NCBI GenBank assembly: GCA_023362775.1
Contig: JALMGJ010000019.1
Span: forward strand, 2,075,501 to 2,139,500
From: Charina bottae
Lineage: Eukaryota; Chordata; Lepidosauria; Squamata; Charinaidae
Length of the DNA stretch: 64,000 nucleotides
Direction: 5' to 3'
The translations under genes were made by a program, and so were the position numbers. Of this stretch, positions 10,901 through 21,289 are shown piece after piece; the stretch's first letter is position 1; every line of letters starts with the position of its first letter. The notes below the pieces were generated by a model. That model ran no database searches and was not told the DNA's origin. It worked only from the letters and a program-made list of their open reading frames with translations.

Positions 10901-13900
10901 GCGCCGTCCGCATCTCCGGCTCCCCCTTCCCCTTGGCGGCGGCCCCAGCCAGGCAGAGGAAGGACTGGGCGGGCGGACAGGCTGCGCTCTCCGCCTCCGT
11001 GGCCTGGCTTGCCGCTTCATCCCGTCGCCTACAAGTGGAAGATGGCGGTCTGACGCGCATCTTCCAAACACACTGTTTGGAAAGCTCTGATCTACAATTA
11101 CATACAATACAATACATACACTACAAGACTGGGGGGCCGGGGGGTGGGATTTGGAGCCAGCAGCCAATCACGGGTGGGGTTTGGAGCCGGCAGCCAATCA
11201 CGTTTGCCGGGGGCGGGGTTTGGAGCCGGCAGCCAATCACGTGGGCCGGGGGCGGGGACTCCTCATCAGTGTGTCACGAAATTATGCATGGCTAAAAGGC
11301 GTGTCACCAACATGAAAAGTTTGGAAAGCCCTGGTATAGTTTCTTATTATGTTTGTTTTTCCTGGGAAGTGACCCTTGATGAGGAAGATGTTCAAACATG
11401 TAACCTTCAGAACGCATCCATCCCAAGATTGAGCAATACATAATTTCTCTGAATAATTTAATTTAAACTAAACCTGCCTTGAAGACAATGCACCTTTAAA
11501 ACTTCTGTTATTAAAATTAAACTCAGTAAATAAAAATAAATTTGCATGCTTTCGAATCGCTGGGTTGGCAAGAGCTGGGGCGAGGGCAGGAGCTCACTCA
11601 TCACGCGGGACTAGGGATTCGAACCTCCGAACTTGCGACCTTCCGATCGACAAGCCTGGGGTCTTACCCGCTGAGCCACCACACCCCTAATGTTATTAAA
11701 ATACTATTTATTAAAATAGTATCAGCAGGATGTCCTGTGCCTCTCATCTTTCCCCTGAGTACTTGTGCGTAGCATGGTACTGAAAGACCCATTTTCTCCC
11801 AATTCTGTACCATAAGTAAATGATTTAATATAGCTTACGGTTTGTGGTCTTCTCATCCACCAGTTTGCTCAACACCCAGTTGGAAACAACCAAGGTAAAG
11901 AATTTAGAACAAAAATGTTAAATATTATTTCTAACTCTTGCAGCTAACGCAGATGTGCTGAAAGCCATGGTAGCTGATAACTCGGTGTACGATCCAGAAA
12001 GGTAAAGAATCTCATTGCAATGCTTTGTCTCTTCCCTAAACAACATCAAATAAAGCAGAGCGAATAATTCTACAACGATCCAGGGAATCTTTCTGTTCTT
12101 TCAATTGTCGCTGTAGGAAATTTGGTTCAAGTCTGCTGATATTTTGGATATCCCAGACTTCTTTTTAAAGTTTCATGAACGTGTTTTAAAATGCTGGCTG
12201 ATTTGACAAGCTTGCTTCATTGAGCTGAAAATAGCAGTGTGGCTTCATGAAGTGCCTTGCACGTTGAAACCATGACATATTCAAGAAAATAAGGTAGGTT
12301 GTTGAATGTGTGATTGAATCAACATAAACGAAACTGGTTCTCGCGTAGGAGCTTAGCATGTAAATTTGAGAAAAGGAAGAGAAAAACAGGAGGAGTCCAA
12401 GAATATAACAGTCACATCTAATTGTGCTTGGGGTATGTACATATGTAACATCATTTGAGTAATGGAGTTGATCTGAAAGCATGCTTAATTATCTACACAA
12501 GCCATTTGGGGGGAAATGATGTGCAAAGTGTCAATTTACTGGTGTCTATAATGTCACAAACCTAGATTTTCCCCCTGACTGGTGTATTTTTATTTGATTT
12601 GTTATTTTTAGTAAAGGGGATTAGTGAACGCAGTGTTGGATGGGCCCCAGGAAGACCCAGTTTCACACCCACCCTCAGCCGTGGAAGCTCCCTATGTATC
12701 ACAGTATTTTTTTTAATTTTGGGGTAGGGGTATGGATAAAAGGAAGGAATTCCCCCACGCAAGCAACCTTGAGCTTCTGGAGAAAAGAATAAAATAATGC
12801 CCTCATGGCAGTAGGAAAGCAAAGTAAAGAAACAGACTTCAAACATCAGGAAGAAAGTTAACATTGCCAGCTCAACCAGCATTTAACTCCCCGGAATGAA
12901 TGAGTCTGATTTAAATGACGGGAAAAAAGAAGAAGAAGAAGCAGAATCGTAGGCCATGTGAGTCAGAAAGTTCAGAGCAATTTCAGTTCAGATGCAATGC
13001 TTGCATATTGGGTGTTAGTTTCGTTTTGGGAAGAAAGCGTTCAAGGTTAAGCAAAGGTTTTGTGGAAAAGGTTCATTTAGCAAAAATGCGTTCAGAAATA
13101 GTGCGTCATCAATAGTGTGATCTCAGGAAAGAAAAGGTAGCGGGATTTAATTCATTAACTGCCTATCCCAAATAATCATTTTTTTTGGTTGTATTTCTGC
13201 TCCTAAAATTAGCCCAACTACTCCAGGCAGTCCAAGAAGTCCAGGTTCCCCAGTGTCTCCTGGAGGTCCTCTGCCGAAGCACACTTGCCGAGGACACCAC
13301 TTGCACACCGTTGGTGGGATCGCTGGGACGGGCGCTTGTACTCGTTGCAGCCAGAAACGATGGCAGCTCTTCAGTCCAGCTAAAAAGGCAAAGGAAGTCA
13401 GAAGACCCCGACATGGAGAGGTCACAGTACTGTCTGTGGGAAGGTATGTTGGTGTGATGGAATGTGAGGGCGACCTTGGAGAACAGAGGGAAGAGAGGCT
13501 GCCTGGGGAACGATCGGATAAAAGGAAAGGGAGTCCGAGAGAGGGGGACGGTCTCAAGAAGAAACGTAGGAAAGACCCGCCCTGGCCACTCAAGCGATAA
13601 ATAAGGAGGGCGGGAGATTTGTCCTTTCAGACTTGTAAGAACCTATTAATGTAGCCTTACAATAAAGTAGAATTATGGTCTACAACATCTAGTCGTGTTT
13701 CCTGTCTGGTTTACCTGGAAGGGCTGACAGTTGTCCTGGTTTCATTGGAAGTCGTGGCCCAGTTGTTTTCCAGTTTCAAGTTGGGAATAGATGGGAGCCA
13801 GTGTGGCGGAGTGGGTAAGCTGTTAGACTGGGCCGACTCAAGTGAAACATTTATGTATCAAGATACCTTGGCTTGATATAACAAGCCAAAATGGGCAAGG

Positions 13901-14894
13901 GGCAAGGATGATTGGATGGTCCTTTCCACCATCAGTTGAAACTTTCCGTAACATCAGACCTGGCGGATGGAATCACGAATGGTACCAAGGTCTGAACAAC
14001 TGCAGACTAAGCTCATATCTCACACATCACTTCTGATTTTGGAAACAGTACTGCTATCTTGGGGTTAGTTACTTGTTACTTAGTTGCACTTACAATTTTG
14101 CCGACTCGGTATGGAAACGTAAGACATCCAAGAGAACATAAGATTTGTAGTCCTTCAATCAGTGAGAGTACACTGTCCTTCAAGTCTAAGTAATTTAGGG
14201 AGGAGCAACAAAGATCACATGATATTTATTTAAAGGTGCTCTGGTTGCCTCAGTGTAATCTTTTATAAGTCCATAAGAATTTGATGTGAGTGATGATCCT
14301 GATGCCAAATTATACCTCCCCCCCCCAAGGGATTAATAATGATAATGGAGTTTTAATGAAAATAGATGAATGCCGTTAGTCTTCTATACAAGGTTGTCCA
14401 CAGGGTGTGTCAAAAAAATCAAGATGATGGCTATGACCTCATAATCAGATTGTCACCCCTTTTTTAGCTATCATGTGACACATGTTAAGGGGAGGAACTT
14501 CGAGCACATGGTTGAGGCCGCAATCTTAACTTTATTGAGCAGCACCCACCCACCCCGCTTCCATGACTTGTCCCTTTTGGGACAGTGATTTTTCGATATT
14601 TTACATTGCTGGAGTATTAGGTTAAGTTACTTATTCTGACTAAACTGGATCCTTTTAATAGTTGAATTGCATTTTTCCAGATTTCGGGTTACCAAAGTGG
14701 AAAATAAGTCTGCTGCAAAGGAACGAAAACACTTGGTGTCCGTCAGTGGAGGGGAAGCTGGTGAAATGCCCTCTACTCCTGTTAAAGAAGGCTCTAAAGA
14801 AGAGCCAGCTTCAGTTCCTGTCAAACAACGATCAAAAGAATTGAAATTAACACCTACCAAACAAGAAGAGAATGTGAGATCTGGTTCAGTGTAG
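1737..14894 (+). CDS. RELL1: RELL1 (RELT-like protein 1), five coding exons, 5' end outside window
   Basis: Single-pass membrane protein of the RELT family (RELT, RELL1, RELL2). Coding exons: 1737-1961, 8663-8734, 11944-12001, 13213-13443, 14681-14894. All have AG/GT borders and compatible phases; joined they give about 265 residues ending in TAG. Seen in order: an extracellular stretch with two N-glycosylation sequons (NKS, NGT); one hydrophobic helix starting YIAYFLIPVFF; a juxtamembrane KKKGYRCTTEAEQ block typical of the family; an acidic and Ser/Pro-rich cytosolic region; a His/Cys segment (HTCRGHHLHTVGG); and RFRV, the docking motif by which RELT-family proteins are known to bind the kinases OSR1/SPAK. 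The exon with the start codon and signal peptide lies upstream. Human RELL1 is about 271 residues, so the visible part is nearly all of the mature protein. Identification rests on remembered family sequence and on synteny with PGCKA1. No frameshift or stop is seen. Confidence 0.95.
2018..2152. mobile_element. Palindromic hAT MITE, same family
   Basis: 135-bp inverted repeat, CAGTGTTTCTCAAGC to GAGAAACACTG, with target duplication GCATAGAG/GCATAGAA. Confidence 0.85.
2490..2900. repeat. AT-rich stretch with LINE-tail-like segments
   Basis: Very AT-rich. Contains segments such as tttatttcagtcatagacc (near 2516) and ttattgtggtcattgacc that look like degenerate non-LTR 3' ends in minus orientation. 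No gene seen. Confidence 0.35.
2911..2938 (+). mobile_element. SINE head fragment, 5' half of split SINE
   Basis: GGGAGCCTGTTTGGTCTAG then TGGTTAAGG: the head of the SINE that resumes at 5899. The 3-kb element between carries the duplicated GGTTAAGG. Confidence 0.85.
3129..5470. repeat. 205-bp GC-rich tandem satellite, about 11 copies
   Basis: Period is exactly 205 bp across many copies (equivalent positions 3822, 4027, 4232, 4437, 4642, 4847, 5052). Each unit is itself foldback: an arm with GCCCGCTTACCTGCCTGCCT is matched by its complement with AGGCAGGTAAGCGGGC about 75 bp later. Overlapping long ORFs on both strands are repeat artefacts. Confidence 0.95.
5477..5623. repeat. 147-bp near-perfect palindrome inside hAT copy 1
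   Basis: Arms meet near 5551 (CTGGAAGGCGGCCTCCTTCCAG). Outer arms are GAAGAGCGGC and GCCGCTCTTC, separated by G- and C-runs of different length. Confidence 0.9.
5899..6638 (+). mobile_element. SINE body with about six tandem 102-bp units and L2-like tail
   Basis: Continuation of the SINE begun at 2911. Tandem units carry GAGTTCTAGTCCCGCC and GGAGCCAATGGCAAACCAGG, then the tail CCCAACCCACCTCACAGGG, CGCCTTGAGTTATTTATAAA and an A/T-rich end. One unit (around 6136-6190) is more diverged. Confidence 0.88.
6640..8025 (-). mobile_element. Non-LTR retrotransposon fragment (C-terminal part of RT ORF)
   Basis: Minus-strand open segment 7094-7735 encodes a reverse-transcriptase C-terminal region (KTKILSFS, then VRYLGIIFQATGS, AQLLYGGQLG, ERIQTKFLRNIF). 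A further piece at 6666-6875 has AVETTAHVLLYCQFHRDIR, the terminal cysteine/histidine segment of such LINEs. Frames are broken between pieces. The clade is not assignable by eye (Vingi, R4 and I-like are possible). RELL1 intron. Confidence 0.7.
8033..8170. mobile_element. Palindromic hAT MITE, same family as 1559-1656
   Basis: 138-bp inverted repeat CAGTGTTTCTCAACCTC to GAGAAACACTG. Target duplication CTCTAGCC/CTCTAATC (6 of 8). Confidence 0.82.
8171..8662 (+). other. RELL1 intron, no feature seen
   Basis: Unique-looking intronic sequence between a MITE and the 8663 exon, with a pyrimidine-rich acceptor at its end. Confidence 0.6.
8663..8734 (+). CDS. RELL1: RELL1 exon, ELNESV...YIMKNE segment
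   Basis: A 72-bp exon after a ttttactttcag acceptor, with donor gtaggt at 8735. It encodes a short cytosolic segment (ELNESVHDNSDTVGQIVDY and onward) that closely matches the vertebrate RELL1 sequence I remember. Phase 1 at both ends, so skipping it would keep the frame. Confidence 0.93.
9195..10225 (-). mobile_element. Possible L1-like 3' end in minus orientation, interrupted by a SINE
   Basis: A/T-rich sequence with AAGAAGCGACTTCTGA (9346-9361), found in opposite orientation at 25989-26013 in a similar T-rich context. The SINE at 9660-9993 lies inside. LINE assignment is inferred from this match and composition only. Confidence 0.4.
9660..9993 (+). mobile_element. Long tRNA-derived SINE (family B, BovB-type tail)
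   Basis: tRNA-like head GGCGTGGTGGCTCAGCGGG, B box GGTTCAAATCC, long body (CGAAGCATCTTCGGACAACG-type segment), and end AGAGTCGGACACGACT then GGGGGGAACCTTTACCTTT. Other family members lie at 11541, 18230, 39872, 43204, 53219, 55207, 56764 and 61209. Confidence 0.9.
10522..11333. mobile_element. hAT-type element (CAGAGCTTTCCAAAC ends), 812 bp
   Basis: Termini CAGAGCTTTCCAAAC and GTTTGGAAAGCCCTG-type with perfect 8-bp duplication GTATAGTT (10514-10521, 11334-11341). GC-rich interior with three tandem GC/CCAAT-type units at 11143-11256. Belongs with 19896-20157 and 40305-40574 by its ends. RELL1 intron. Confidence 0.85.
11541..11690 (-). mobile_element. Family B SINE, truncated
   Basis: Reverse complement of the tRNA-like head and first part of the body (GGATTCGAACCTCCGAAC; CTGAGCCACCAC). 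The 3' part is absent. Confidence 0.8.
11944..12001 (+). CDS. RELL1: RELL1 exon, NADVLKAMVADN segment
   Basis: A 58-bp exon after acceptor cttgcag, with donor gtaaag at 12002. Encodes (A)NADVLKAMVADNSVYDPE. It ends in AG, which is completed to a Ser codon by the first base of the next exon. Confidence 0.92.
12002..13212 (+). other. RELL1 intron, nothing further recognised
   Basis: Unique-looking intronic sequence, no repeat family or exon recognised. Confidence 0.5.
13213..13443 (+). CDS. RELL1: RELL1 exon, Ser/Pro-rich and His/Cys segment
   Basis: A 231-bp exon with acceptor aaaattag and donor gtatgt at 13444. Starts with a Ser/Pro/Gly-rich stretch (SPTTPGSPRSPGSPVSPGG), then HTCRGHHLHTVGG, a basic Cys/Arg segment, and GEVTVLSVG followed by AG of the Arg codon that opens the RFRV motif. 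A solo LTR (13453-13729) begins 9 bp into the following intron. Confidence 0.93.
13453..13729 (+). mobile_element. Solo LTR, 9 bp downstream of a RELL1 splice donor
   Basis: 277 bp starting TGTGATGG and ending CTGACA, with 5-bp flanks GTTGG (13448-13452) and GTTGT (13730-13734). AATAAA at 13661-13666 is followed by GTAGAATTA and TTCCTGTCTGGTTTACC, as in the related LTR at 51054-51342. No internal retroviral sequence nearby. Confidence 0.8.
13794..13845 (+). mobile_element. SINE head fragment
   Basis: GGGAGCCAGTGTGGCGGAG and GGTAAGCTGTTAGACTGGG match a tRNA-SINE head; the body is missing. Confidence 0.5.
13846..14680 (+). other. RELL1 intron, one MITE-like end only
   Basis: Intronic sequence with a C-run near 14320 and GTGTCAAAAAAATCAAGATG at about 14408, resembling one end of the MITE at 32946-33066. 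No second end found. Confidence 0.4.
14681..14894 (+). CDS. RELL1: RELL1 last coding exon with RFRV motif and C-terminus
   Basis: Acceptor attttttccag at 14670-14680. Encodes FRVTKVENKS..., completing RFRV, then a hydrophilic Lys/Glu/Ser tail ending RSGSV and TAG at 14892-14894. A short repeated PVKE/PVKQ pattern is visible in the tail. In this lineage the tail looks a little longer than the human one I remember. Confidence 0.93.
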
Positions 14895-15469
14895 CACTTT
14901 GGGATAGAAAGTTACGGCGATCTATTGTCAGGTCAGTACCTTCCAGATGTTTGTTACAAGTCCTAAAGAAATTATAAATCCTTTAAGGGCCAAAAGATCT
15001 CAGGGTTTCTTTAAGAAAGAAATATATTTGCTTTAAGTACTTAAATTCTGTAAAATAAGCCCTTTATTTCAAGGTATTTTTTATCCATGTTGAGGAATAT
15101 GTGGGAAGGTATCAATATTGGACGATCTAATATTCTTGGATTGGACTCAAAGTTCTGTTCCTTTGTTGATGCCTCTCCAGATGGAATTCTACCCATAGGG
15201 GTTGTGATCAAAGAAAGGAAGAAGATCTCTTGTTGGTTTCCCTTCTTTCTCTGCTCCCACAATTCTGGAGAGCCCCCAAAATGAGGATGCATGGAGGAAA
15301 GGAATCTACAAACACAGCTCTGCTGCTGCTGCTGGAATGGCTGAGAGCATTTCTACTTTAACAGAAGATCCCTTCTATTGTCCATGTTTACACTGTTCAC
15401 TGATAGTATAAATGTTAGCTCGCAGAATTTAGGGGTTCTGTATGATGACCAGGGACTGCCAGTTTGTCA

Positions 15470-15925
15470 CTTCCAACAATATATCATCGACCATATCATT
15501 GACCCGCCCCACCCAATCATTCAGAGAGGGCCTGCTATGAACCCCATCAATAAGAGAGTGTCATTTGGTGGGGTCTAGAAGGCGGGCCTTCTCTGTGGTG
15601 GCACCAGCACTCTGGAACACCTTGCCCCCAGAGTTGAGGCAGATCCCCTCCCTCCTGACCTTTAGGAAAGAACTGAAGACCTGGTTCTGCTGCCTGGCAT
15701 GGGAAGGAGGAAATAATAGTTCCTCATGGGGGTGGTTAATTTCATAATGTCCTTCTTTTTATTAAGCTATCTGGCCATTTGGATTTTATAATTAATTTAT
15801 TGTATTATTTGATTGTGTTTTTATATTCTTTATTCTATTTTAATCAGTTTTATTGTAAACTGTCCAGAGTTCCCCGTTGGGGGAGATGGGCGGTCATATA
15901 AGTTAAATGAATGAATGAATGATTG
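15470..15925 (+). mobile_element. L2-type LINE 3' end in the RELL1 3' UTR
   Basis: Encodes the typical end of a CR1/L2 ORF2 (RRAFSVVAPALWNTLPPELR, then LKTWF), followed by a 3' tail with GGGGGAGATGGGCGG and a short GAAT repeat. Confidence 0.8.
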
Positions 15926-16835
15926 ATTTTCCTTCTCTTCTTCAGCCGGTGGAGGCTTTTAGAGAAAGCGAGCAAGGAGGACCATCGGGGGAGAAAATCA
16001 AAATTGGCACCTTGATGGCAGCATTTGTAGTGGGAGGCATTTGTAAATACAGTGCCTTGCACAGCTTCCACTAACCGAATCTCTGCACAGTTTGGTCCCA
16101 GATATTTAATGTATTTTTAATAATGGAATATTTAATGGCATTTAATAATTTGAAGGCTACTGGAACATAGAGTCTGCAGTTTTATATATATATTTTAAGA
16201 AAATGTCCTTTCACTTCTAACAAAGAAGAACTTAATGAAATCTCTCTCGGAATGGGCAAAACCAAAACTGTTTTGTCGGAGCGTCTCTTGTACGTGTCAC
16301 ATTACATTAGGTCACATCAGATCAAAATAATGTAATCTGATACTGCTCATTTCTGAGAGCAGCATAACAGAGAATGAAAATTGTGAGCCATCTTTTTGTT
16401 TTAATTTATTGCTAGTGTACCAATGGCTGCTAAATAATGTACCGCTTAATTATATTTGTTCCACACCTTACTGTAACTGCTGTTTTGTTCTCAAAGCCGA
16501 CTTTACTGTTTTTTCCCAAGCTCAGTTGAGTTGCTTATTACATCTTGTAGATTTGTCCAAGAAAGAACTAGTTTGTGGGTATGTGTGCAATTTATTGTTA
16601 CTTTTTGCCTGATACTACTTCCTTGGGCAAACTGTGAAAATAAGTATAATAAATATCCTTCAGCGTTCCAAGATTCTGCACTAATGGCTCTTTCAGAGAG
16701 ATCAATATTGCTGAAGGGCATCTAAACATCTGTGAACAAGAGGGCATAGCATTAATAGCACAATCTAAAATATGTCTGCTCAGAAGTATATTCCAGTAAA
16801 TTCAATAGTTCTTTCTTTCAGGATAGTATGTAGAG

Positions 16836-16944
16836 CAGTGTTTTTCAACCTTGGCAACTTCAACTCCCAGAATTCCCCAACCAGCATGGAATTCTGGGAG
16901 TTGAAGTCCACACATCTTAAAGTTGCTGAGGTTGAAAAACACTA
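16836..16944. mobile_element. Palindromic hAT MITE with perfect target duplication
   Basis: CAGTGTTTTTCAACC to GGTTGAAAAACACTA; flanks ATGTAGAG at 16828-16835 and 16945-16952. Confidence 0.87.
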
Positions 16945-18144
16945 ATGTAGAGGATTGCAATCTACATTAGCGTTACTTAGGAAAATATAACACTTCATTT
17001 TCCATATCCCATGTCAGATATACAGTACATTTTTCTGGGATTGGGTTAGACAGCATGTGGGATACTTGGAGTTCTCTTTATTCCTTGCTAAATGTTACCT
17101 CCCCATGATTTCTAAGGCAGGGAGGGATATAGGTAGGTGAAAACATTTTCCTATTAAGTGAAAAGCCTGTGCTTTCATGTAATAAAATGTAGCCGTGTGG
17201 TATCACAGCATTGGACAATATGGTCATATTCTTAAAGCCCAAAGTTAAAGTTTAGACTTGAAATTAAATGAGAGCCCTTCCTAAAATGTTGCATGTATTT
17301 AATTAGTCATCCTTGTCACTTACCTTCCTACTTAGTTGTTGGTGCCAATGTCCTATAGTAATTGCTTGGGGCGACTGTCTTCTGTTGATATCATTCCCTT
17401 CTCACAGGTAGAGCTATTTTTGCTCCATCAAGACCCAAGCTTAAATTTGGAAATGAAGGGAAGAAACGATGCAGTATCCTTAAGCTCTCCTGATGATCTC
17501 CGTGAGCCTTTGCTCCAAATCCTAGTCATGTTTACCCGATTGCTGATTGGCTAGGGTCATTTAGCTTGAGAAACCTCTCTTTGAAATAGAGCCCCAATTG
17601 CTACAGTTCTAAAACAGGGTTGGCAAAGGGCAATTGAGAGGACATTTCAGCCTTGGAAAGTGCTAATAAATAATATTTTAAAACATGCTTGCACAAACAC
17701 CGACGGAATACTGAAAATGGTAAAGTCCAGTTCTCAAAGCCAACGTTGTTCTATTGGAATTCAACCAGCAGGGAAGGCCAAGTGGTTTATTTAACTACAA
17801 ATCCAACGATTCTCGAGGAAACAAGTATCCTTCAGATTTACAGTGAGCTGTACTAGAACAAGTTGCACCACTCCCAGTTTGGTAGGGAACCTTTAGATAA
17901 ATGTTCACATCTGTACAGCCTTCTGCTGTTGACCAAAACCTTTGGATTGCGAAAAGGCATTTATGTGTTTGAATAAAAGTGTTTCTCAGTTGTAGAACAC
18001 AAGCCATTCTGTCCATGAGCTTGTATGATGTATCAGTGGCCAGAGTGGAGATGAGCCTCACTTTTCACACTCAGTGTAATTTAACTGTGCATTAAACGTC
18101 TTTTAACGATTTGGTTCATTGTAAACATTTTGTACTGTTTGAAC

Positions 18145-18150
18145 AATAAA
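18145..18150 (+). promoter_or_regulatory. Candidate RELL1 polyadenylation signal AATAAA
   Basis: AATAAA followed by AGCAGC, at the end of the unique stretch downstream of the RELL1 stop codon and 80 bp before a younger SINE insertion. Position fits a long vertebrate 3' UTR, but usage is inferred. Confidence 0.4.
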
Positions 18151-18229
18151 AGCAGCAAAGCCCTTTTTAAAAGCTGTCCCAAGTTGCCTTCTTTCAAGTC
18201 AGACTTTATACCCTTGGTATTCTTTATCA

Positions 18230-18562
18230 TAAGGGGCGTGGTGGCTCAGCGGGTAAGATGCCAGGCTTGTCAATCGGAAGATCGCAAGTTCGGAGGTTCG
18301 AATCCCTAGCCCCGCGTGACGGAGTGAGCTCCCGCACTCGCCCCAGCTCTTGCCAACCTAGCAATTCGAAAGCATGCAAATGCAAGTAGATGAATAGGGA
18401 CCACTTCGGTGGGTAGGTAACAGCGTTCCGTGTGCGTCATGCGGCCACTTAACCTAGAAGCGTCATTGGACAACGCTGGCTCTTCGGCTAAGAAACGGAG
18501 ATGAGCACCGGCCCCTAGAGTCGGACATGACTGCACAAATGTGCGGGGGGAACCTTTACCTT
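18230..18562 (+). mobile_element. Family B SINE, full length
   Basis: Flanked by TATTCTTTA (18218-18226 and 18563-18571). Has the tRNA-like head, B box GGTTCGAATCC, and AGAGTCGGACATGACT end. Confidence 0.9.
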
Positions 18563-18571
18563 TATTCTTTA

Positions 18572-19887
18572 CCACGTTGCATTGTATCCAGGAAACGGCT
18601 TTCCAAGTAGGATCTGGGGCAGTATTGTACCTATTTTAAAAAGAATTAGAGCTTTTAAATTTTAAAAGAATTGGAGCTTTTCACAGCTTTTGAAGTGAAC
18701 AAAAACGTAGAATGAGAAGTCAAGACAATGAGATATCAAAGTGTGTGGTTCACGCAATGTGTTAAGTTGAATTTCCAAATTAAGGACTGGGAGTGTGCAT
18801 AGGTTTGATTCTTGCTTTAATGAATAATATAGAAAGGAAGCCATTCACTGGGGAGAAAACTCAGATTTACTATGACCCTAAATACCCAGCACACTTGGAT
18901 AATTTCTCTCAAAGGACAAAGTACCAGATCCAGCAGAACTGGTTTGCTAGTAGTATCTTCCAGAATTACAAAAGGAAAGCTTTGCAATGTATCAGCTTAA
19001 CAGTAGAAAAAGTTGCGATGAAAGTGCCCCACACATGTTTTAAAAATCCATTTGCCCTGTTGAAGAGTTCTTGGAGACCCAAAGTTCATTCCCTCTTTGC
19101 AAAACTTCATTCAGCATAACAGCAAATACAGCTTCAGCGTGAATCTGAGATTTTTTCTCTCTCGAGGCAGCTTGGAACATGCTTTGAGACAAAAGACACA
19201 TTTTGAAGTAATAGTAATCTAAAATAGGGGTTTTATATGCGTTTTTTGTGTATTTGTTTGAAGTGACAAGTTGCATAGCAAAATCAAAACACTGAAATCC
19301 CAAAGAGAGCTGAGTATGGAGCTGTACTTGTATGTGCACCAGTTAACTTTGAAATATGAATTGAATAAAACAGAACGGGAACCAGTTCTGGAACTTGATT
19401 ATCACCGAGAGCTAATGAACACAAACGTCACATTCTCAGAGGGTTATTGTTCAATTTGTAACAGGATACGCCCCTCCAAAGCCATGTCATGAATTCAATT
19501 AAACTTGCCAAAATACTGTACCTCTTGTGGTTTTCCCCTTTAAATGCCATTATGTGTTTCTGTTTGTGCATTTTTTAATCTAATTGATGTGTTTTATTTA
19601 CGTAAATTTTATTTACGTTGCTCTTAGGGTGAAAGCTGGCTGGGTATTTGGCATGACGTAAGTTGGAAGGTGGAGTTTTACATGGGCCAAACTCAAAACT
19701 TGGTGCTATGTAATAATTGGACACATTAAACTAAATTGGACCAGCAGAAGAACTTAGTGTGAATTTCCCTTCCTCTCTGACTTCAGGATAACTTCATATT
19801 TAAGCTGGGACTTTAAAAATCAGGGAGAATGCCGCAAGGACAGAGATGCTTGGCTGCCACTTACTCATTTGTGACTCATTTTTAAAG
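18572..19887. other. Intergenic, no gene or repeat recognised
   Basis: Short ORFs only; none resembles a known family. Confidence 0.5.
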
Positions 19888-19895
19888 CCCTATCT

Positions 19896-20157
19896 CAGAG
19901 CTTTCCAAACTGTGTGTCGCAACACAAAAGTGTGTTGCCACACACAGTCTGGTGTGTCGCCACACAACCCGGAAGCGCTGATCATCATCAGCGCTTCCGG
20001 GTTTTCCCGCGGCGACACACCAACTGCAGCGCGGAAAACCTGAAAGCGGCAGCAGCGCTTCCGGGTTTTTGCGCACTGCCGCACTTCCGGGTTTTTCCGC
20101 GGCGACACACCAACGCCGATTGGTGTGTCACCACGGGAAAAACTTTGGAAAGCCCTG
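19896..20157. mobile_element. hAT-type MITE (CAGAGCTTTCCAAAC family), 262 bp
   Basis: Ends CAGAGCTTTCCAAACTGTG and CTTTGGAAAGCCCTG; duplications CCCTATCT/CCCTTTCT. Rich in GGTGTGTCGCCAC and CCGGAAGCGCTGATCATCAT palindromic segments. Confidence 0.82.
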
Positions 20158-20536
20158 CCCTTTCTAAACCTGTATCCCATCTGTTGAATTGAAGATTTAT
20201 TCCTTGGCTCTGCCATCTTTTTAAAAATTTGGTAATAGCACACCTATATCCAAACCATGCCACAAATGGCTAATGTATTTCTGACAATTGAATTAGATGG
20301 ATAATTAATGGTACTTAAAAAGAACAAATCGGGGTACTCCAATAGCCTTTTTTTTTGCAGTCTGAAAGTTCAGAATCCAATGTTCAGAATGTGCCAATGA
20401 TTCATCTTCCTGTTTCTGTAGCTCAGAGATCAGCCTGGATTCTGATGTTGCCAAAATGGCACTCTTCCTGTAGAAGGGAGAATGTTAGTCAACTTAAGTT
20501 GGGAGAAAACCAAGATGTGCAGATGTCCTTCCATTA

Positions 20537-21040
20537 GGCTGACCATACGTCCCGTTTTGAACGGGATATTCCCATTTTTAAAGCATTTTTCAACCGGTGG
20601 CTGTTGTGGGTCTTCCGGGCTGTGTGGCCGTGTTCTGGAAGTTGTTCTGGAAGTTCCACAACTTCCAGAACACGGCCACACAGCCCGGAAGACCCACAAC
20701 AGCCATTGAACTCCGGCCGTGAAAGCCTTCGACAATACATTTTTCAACCGTCCCGTTGTTTTCATAAAAATCTCAATTTTGTCCCGTTTTTCAAACCTGG
20801 TGGGAATGGCGCGGAAGGAGGATCTGAGCCGGAGCACGGACTGGGGGGGTGGGGTTTGCAGGCAGGAGCCAATCATGTGGACCGGGGGCGGGGTTTGCAG
20901 GTGGGAGCCAATCGTGCGGACTGGGGTTTGCAGGTAGGAGCCAATCGCGCGGACCGGGGGGCGGGGACCCGTCTTTTTCATGAATACAGAATATTACATA
21001 AGACCCCGTCCCGTTTTGCCATCCTGAAATATGGTCAGCC
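20537..21040. mobile_element. TA-flanked MITE with nested Penelope-type insertion
   Basis: Termini GGCTGACCATA and TATGGTCAGCC, flanked by TA on both sides. Contains three tandem GC/CCAAT-type units (20845-20965). A 141-bp Penelope-derived piece sits inside at 20597-20737. Confidence 0.75.
20597..20737. mobile_element. Short Penelope-like derived insertion, inverted structure
   Basis: Flanked by perfect 13-bp duplications CATTTTTCAACCG (20584-20596 and 20738-20750). Two inverted arms (TGTTGTGGGTCTTCCGGGCT and complement) end with CCGGCCGTGAAAGCCTTCG. I recognise this terminal sequence as Penelope-like; that family call is from memory. Confidence 0.7.
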
Positions 21041-21289
21041 TACCTTCCATCCATGCATCCTTCCTTCCATTGATCCATGCAAAAACTTGAAGATATGGGG
21101 AAAATTTCAGTTATCCCAGTAAAAATAAAGCAAGTCCATTAGCCACTGCACACTAATTGTTAGGAACAAAAATTGAGAACAGAATGGAGAATCATGGCGG
21201 AGGTCTTGGCTGTCTGACAAACTAGAATTCTGGTCAGGAATGTTCCATATTGTAGTATTCATTTGCAGCTCTCACTTAAAAATCTAAGG

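Larger units (their letters stand above)
14895..18150 (+). other. RELL1: Probable RELL1 3' UTR
   Basis: No further splice signals or coding exons are visible after the stop codon. The stretch is mostly unique, AT-rich sequence interrupted by an L2 3' end (about 15470-15925) and a palindromic MITE (16836-16944). AATAAA at 18145-18150 is the strongest late polyadenylation signal, and an earlier one lies near 17182. The UTR end is inferred; transcript data would settle it. Confidence 0.5.
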
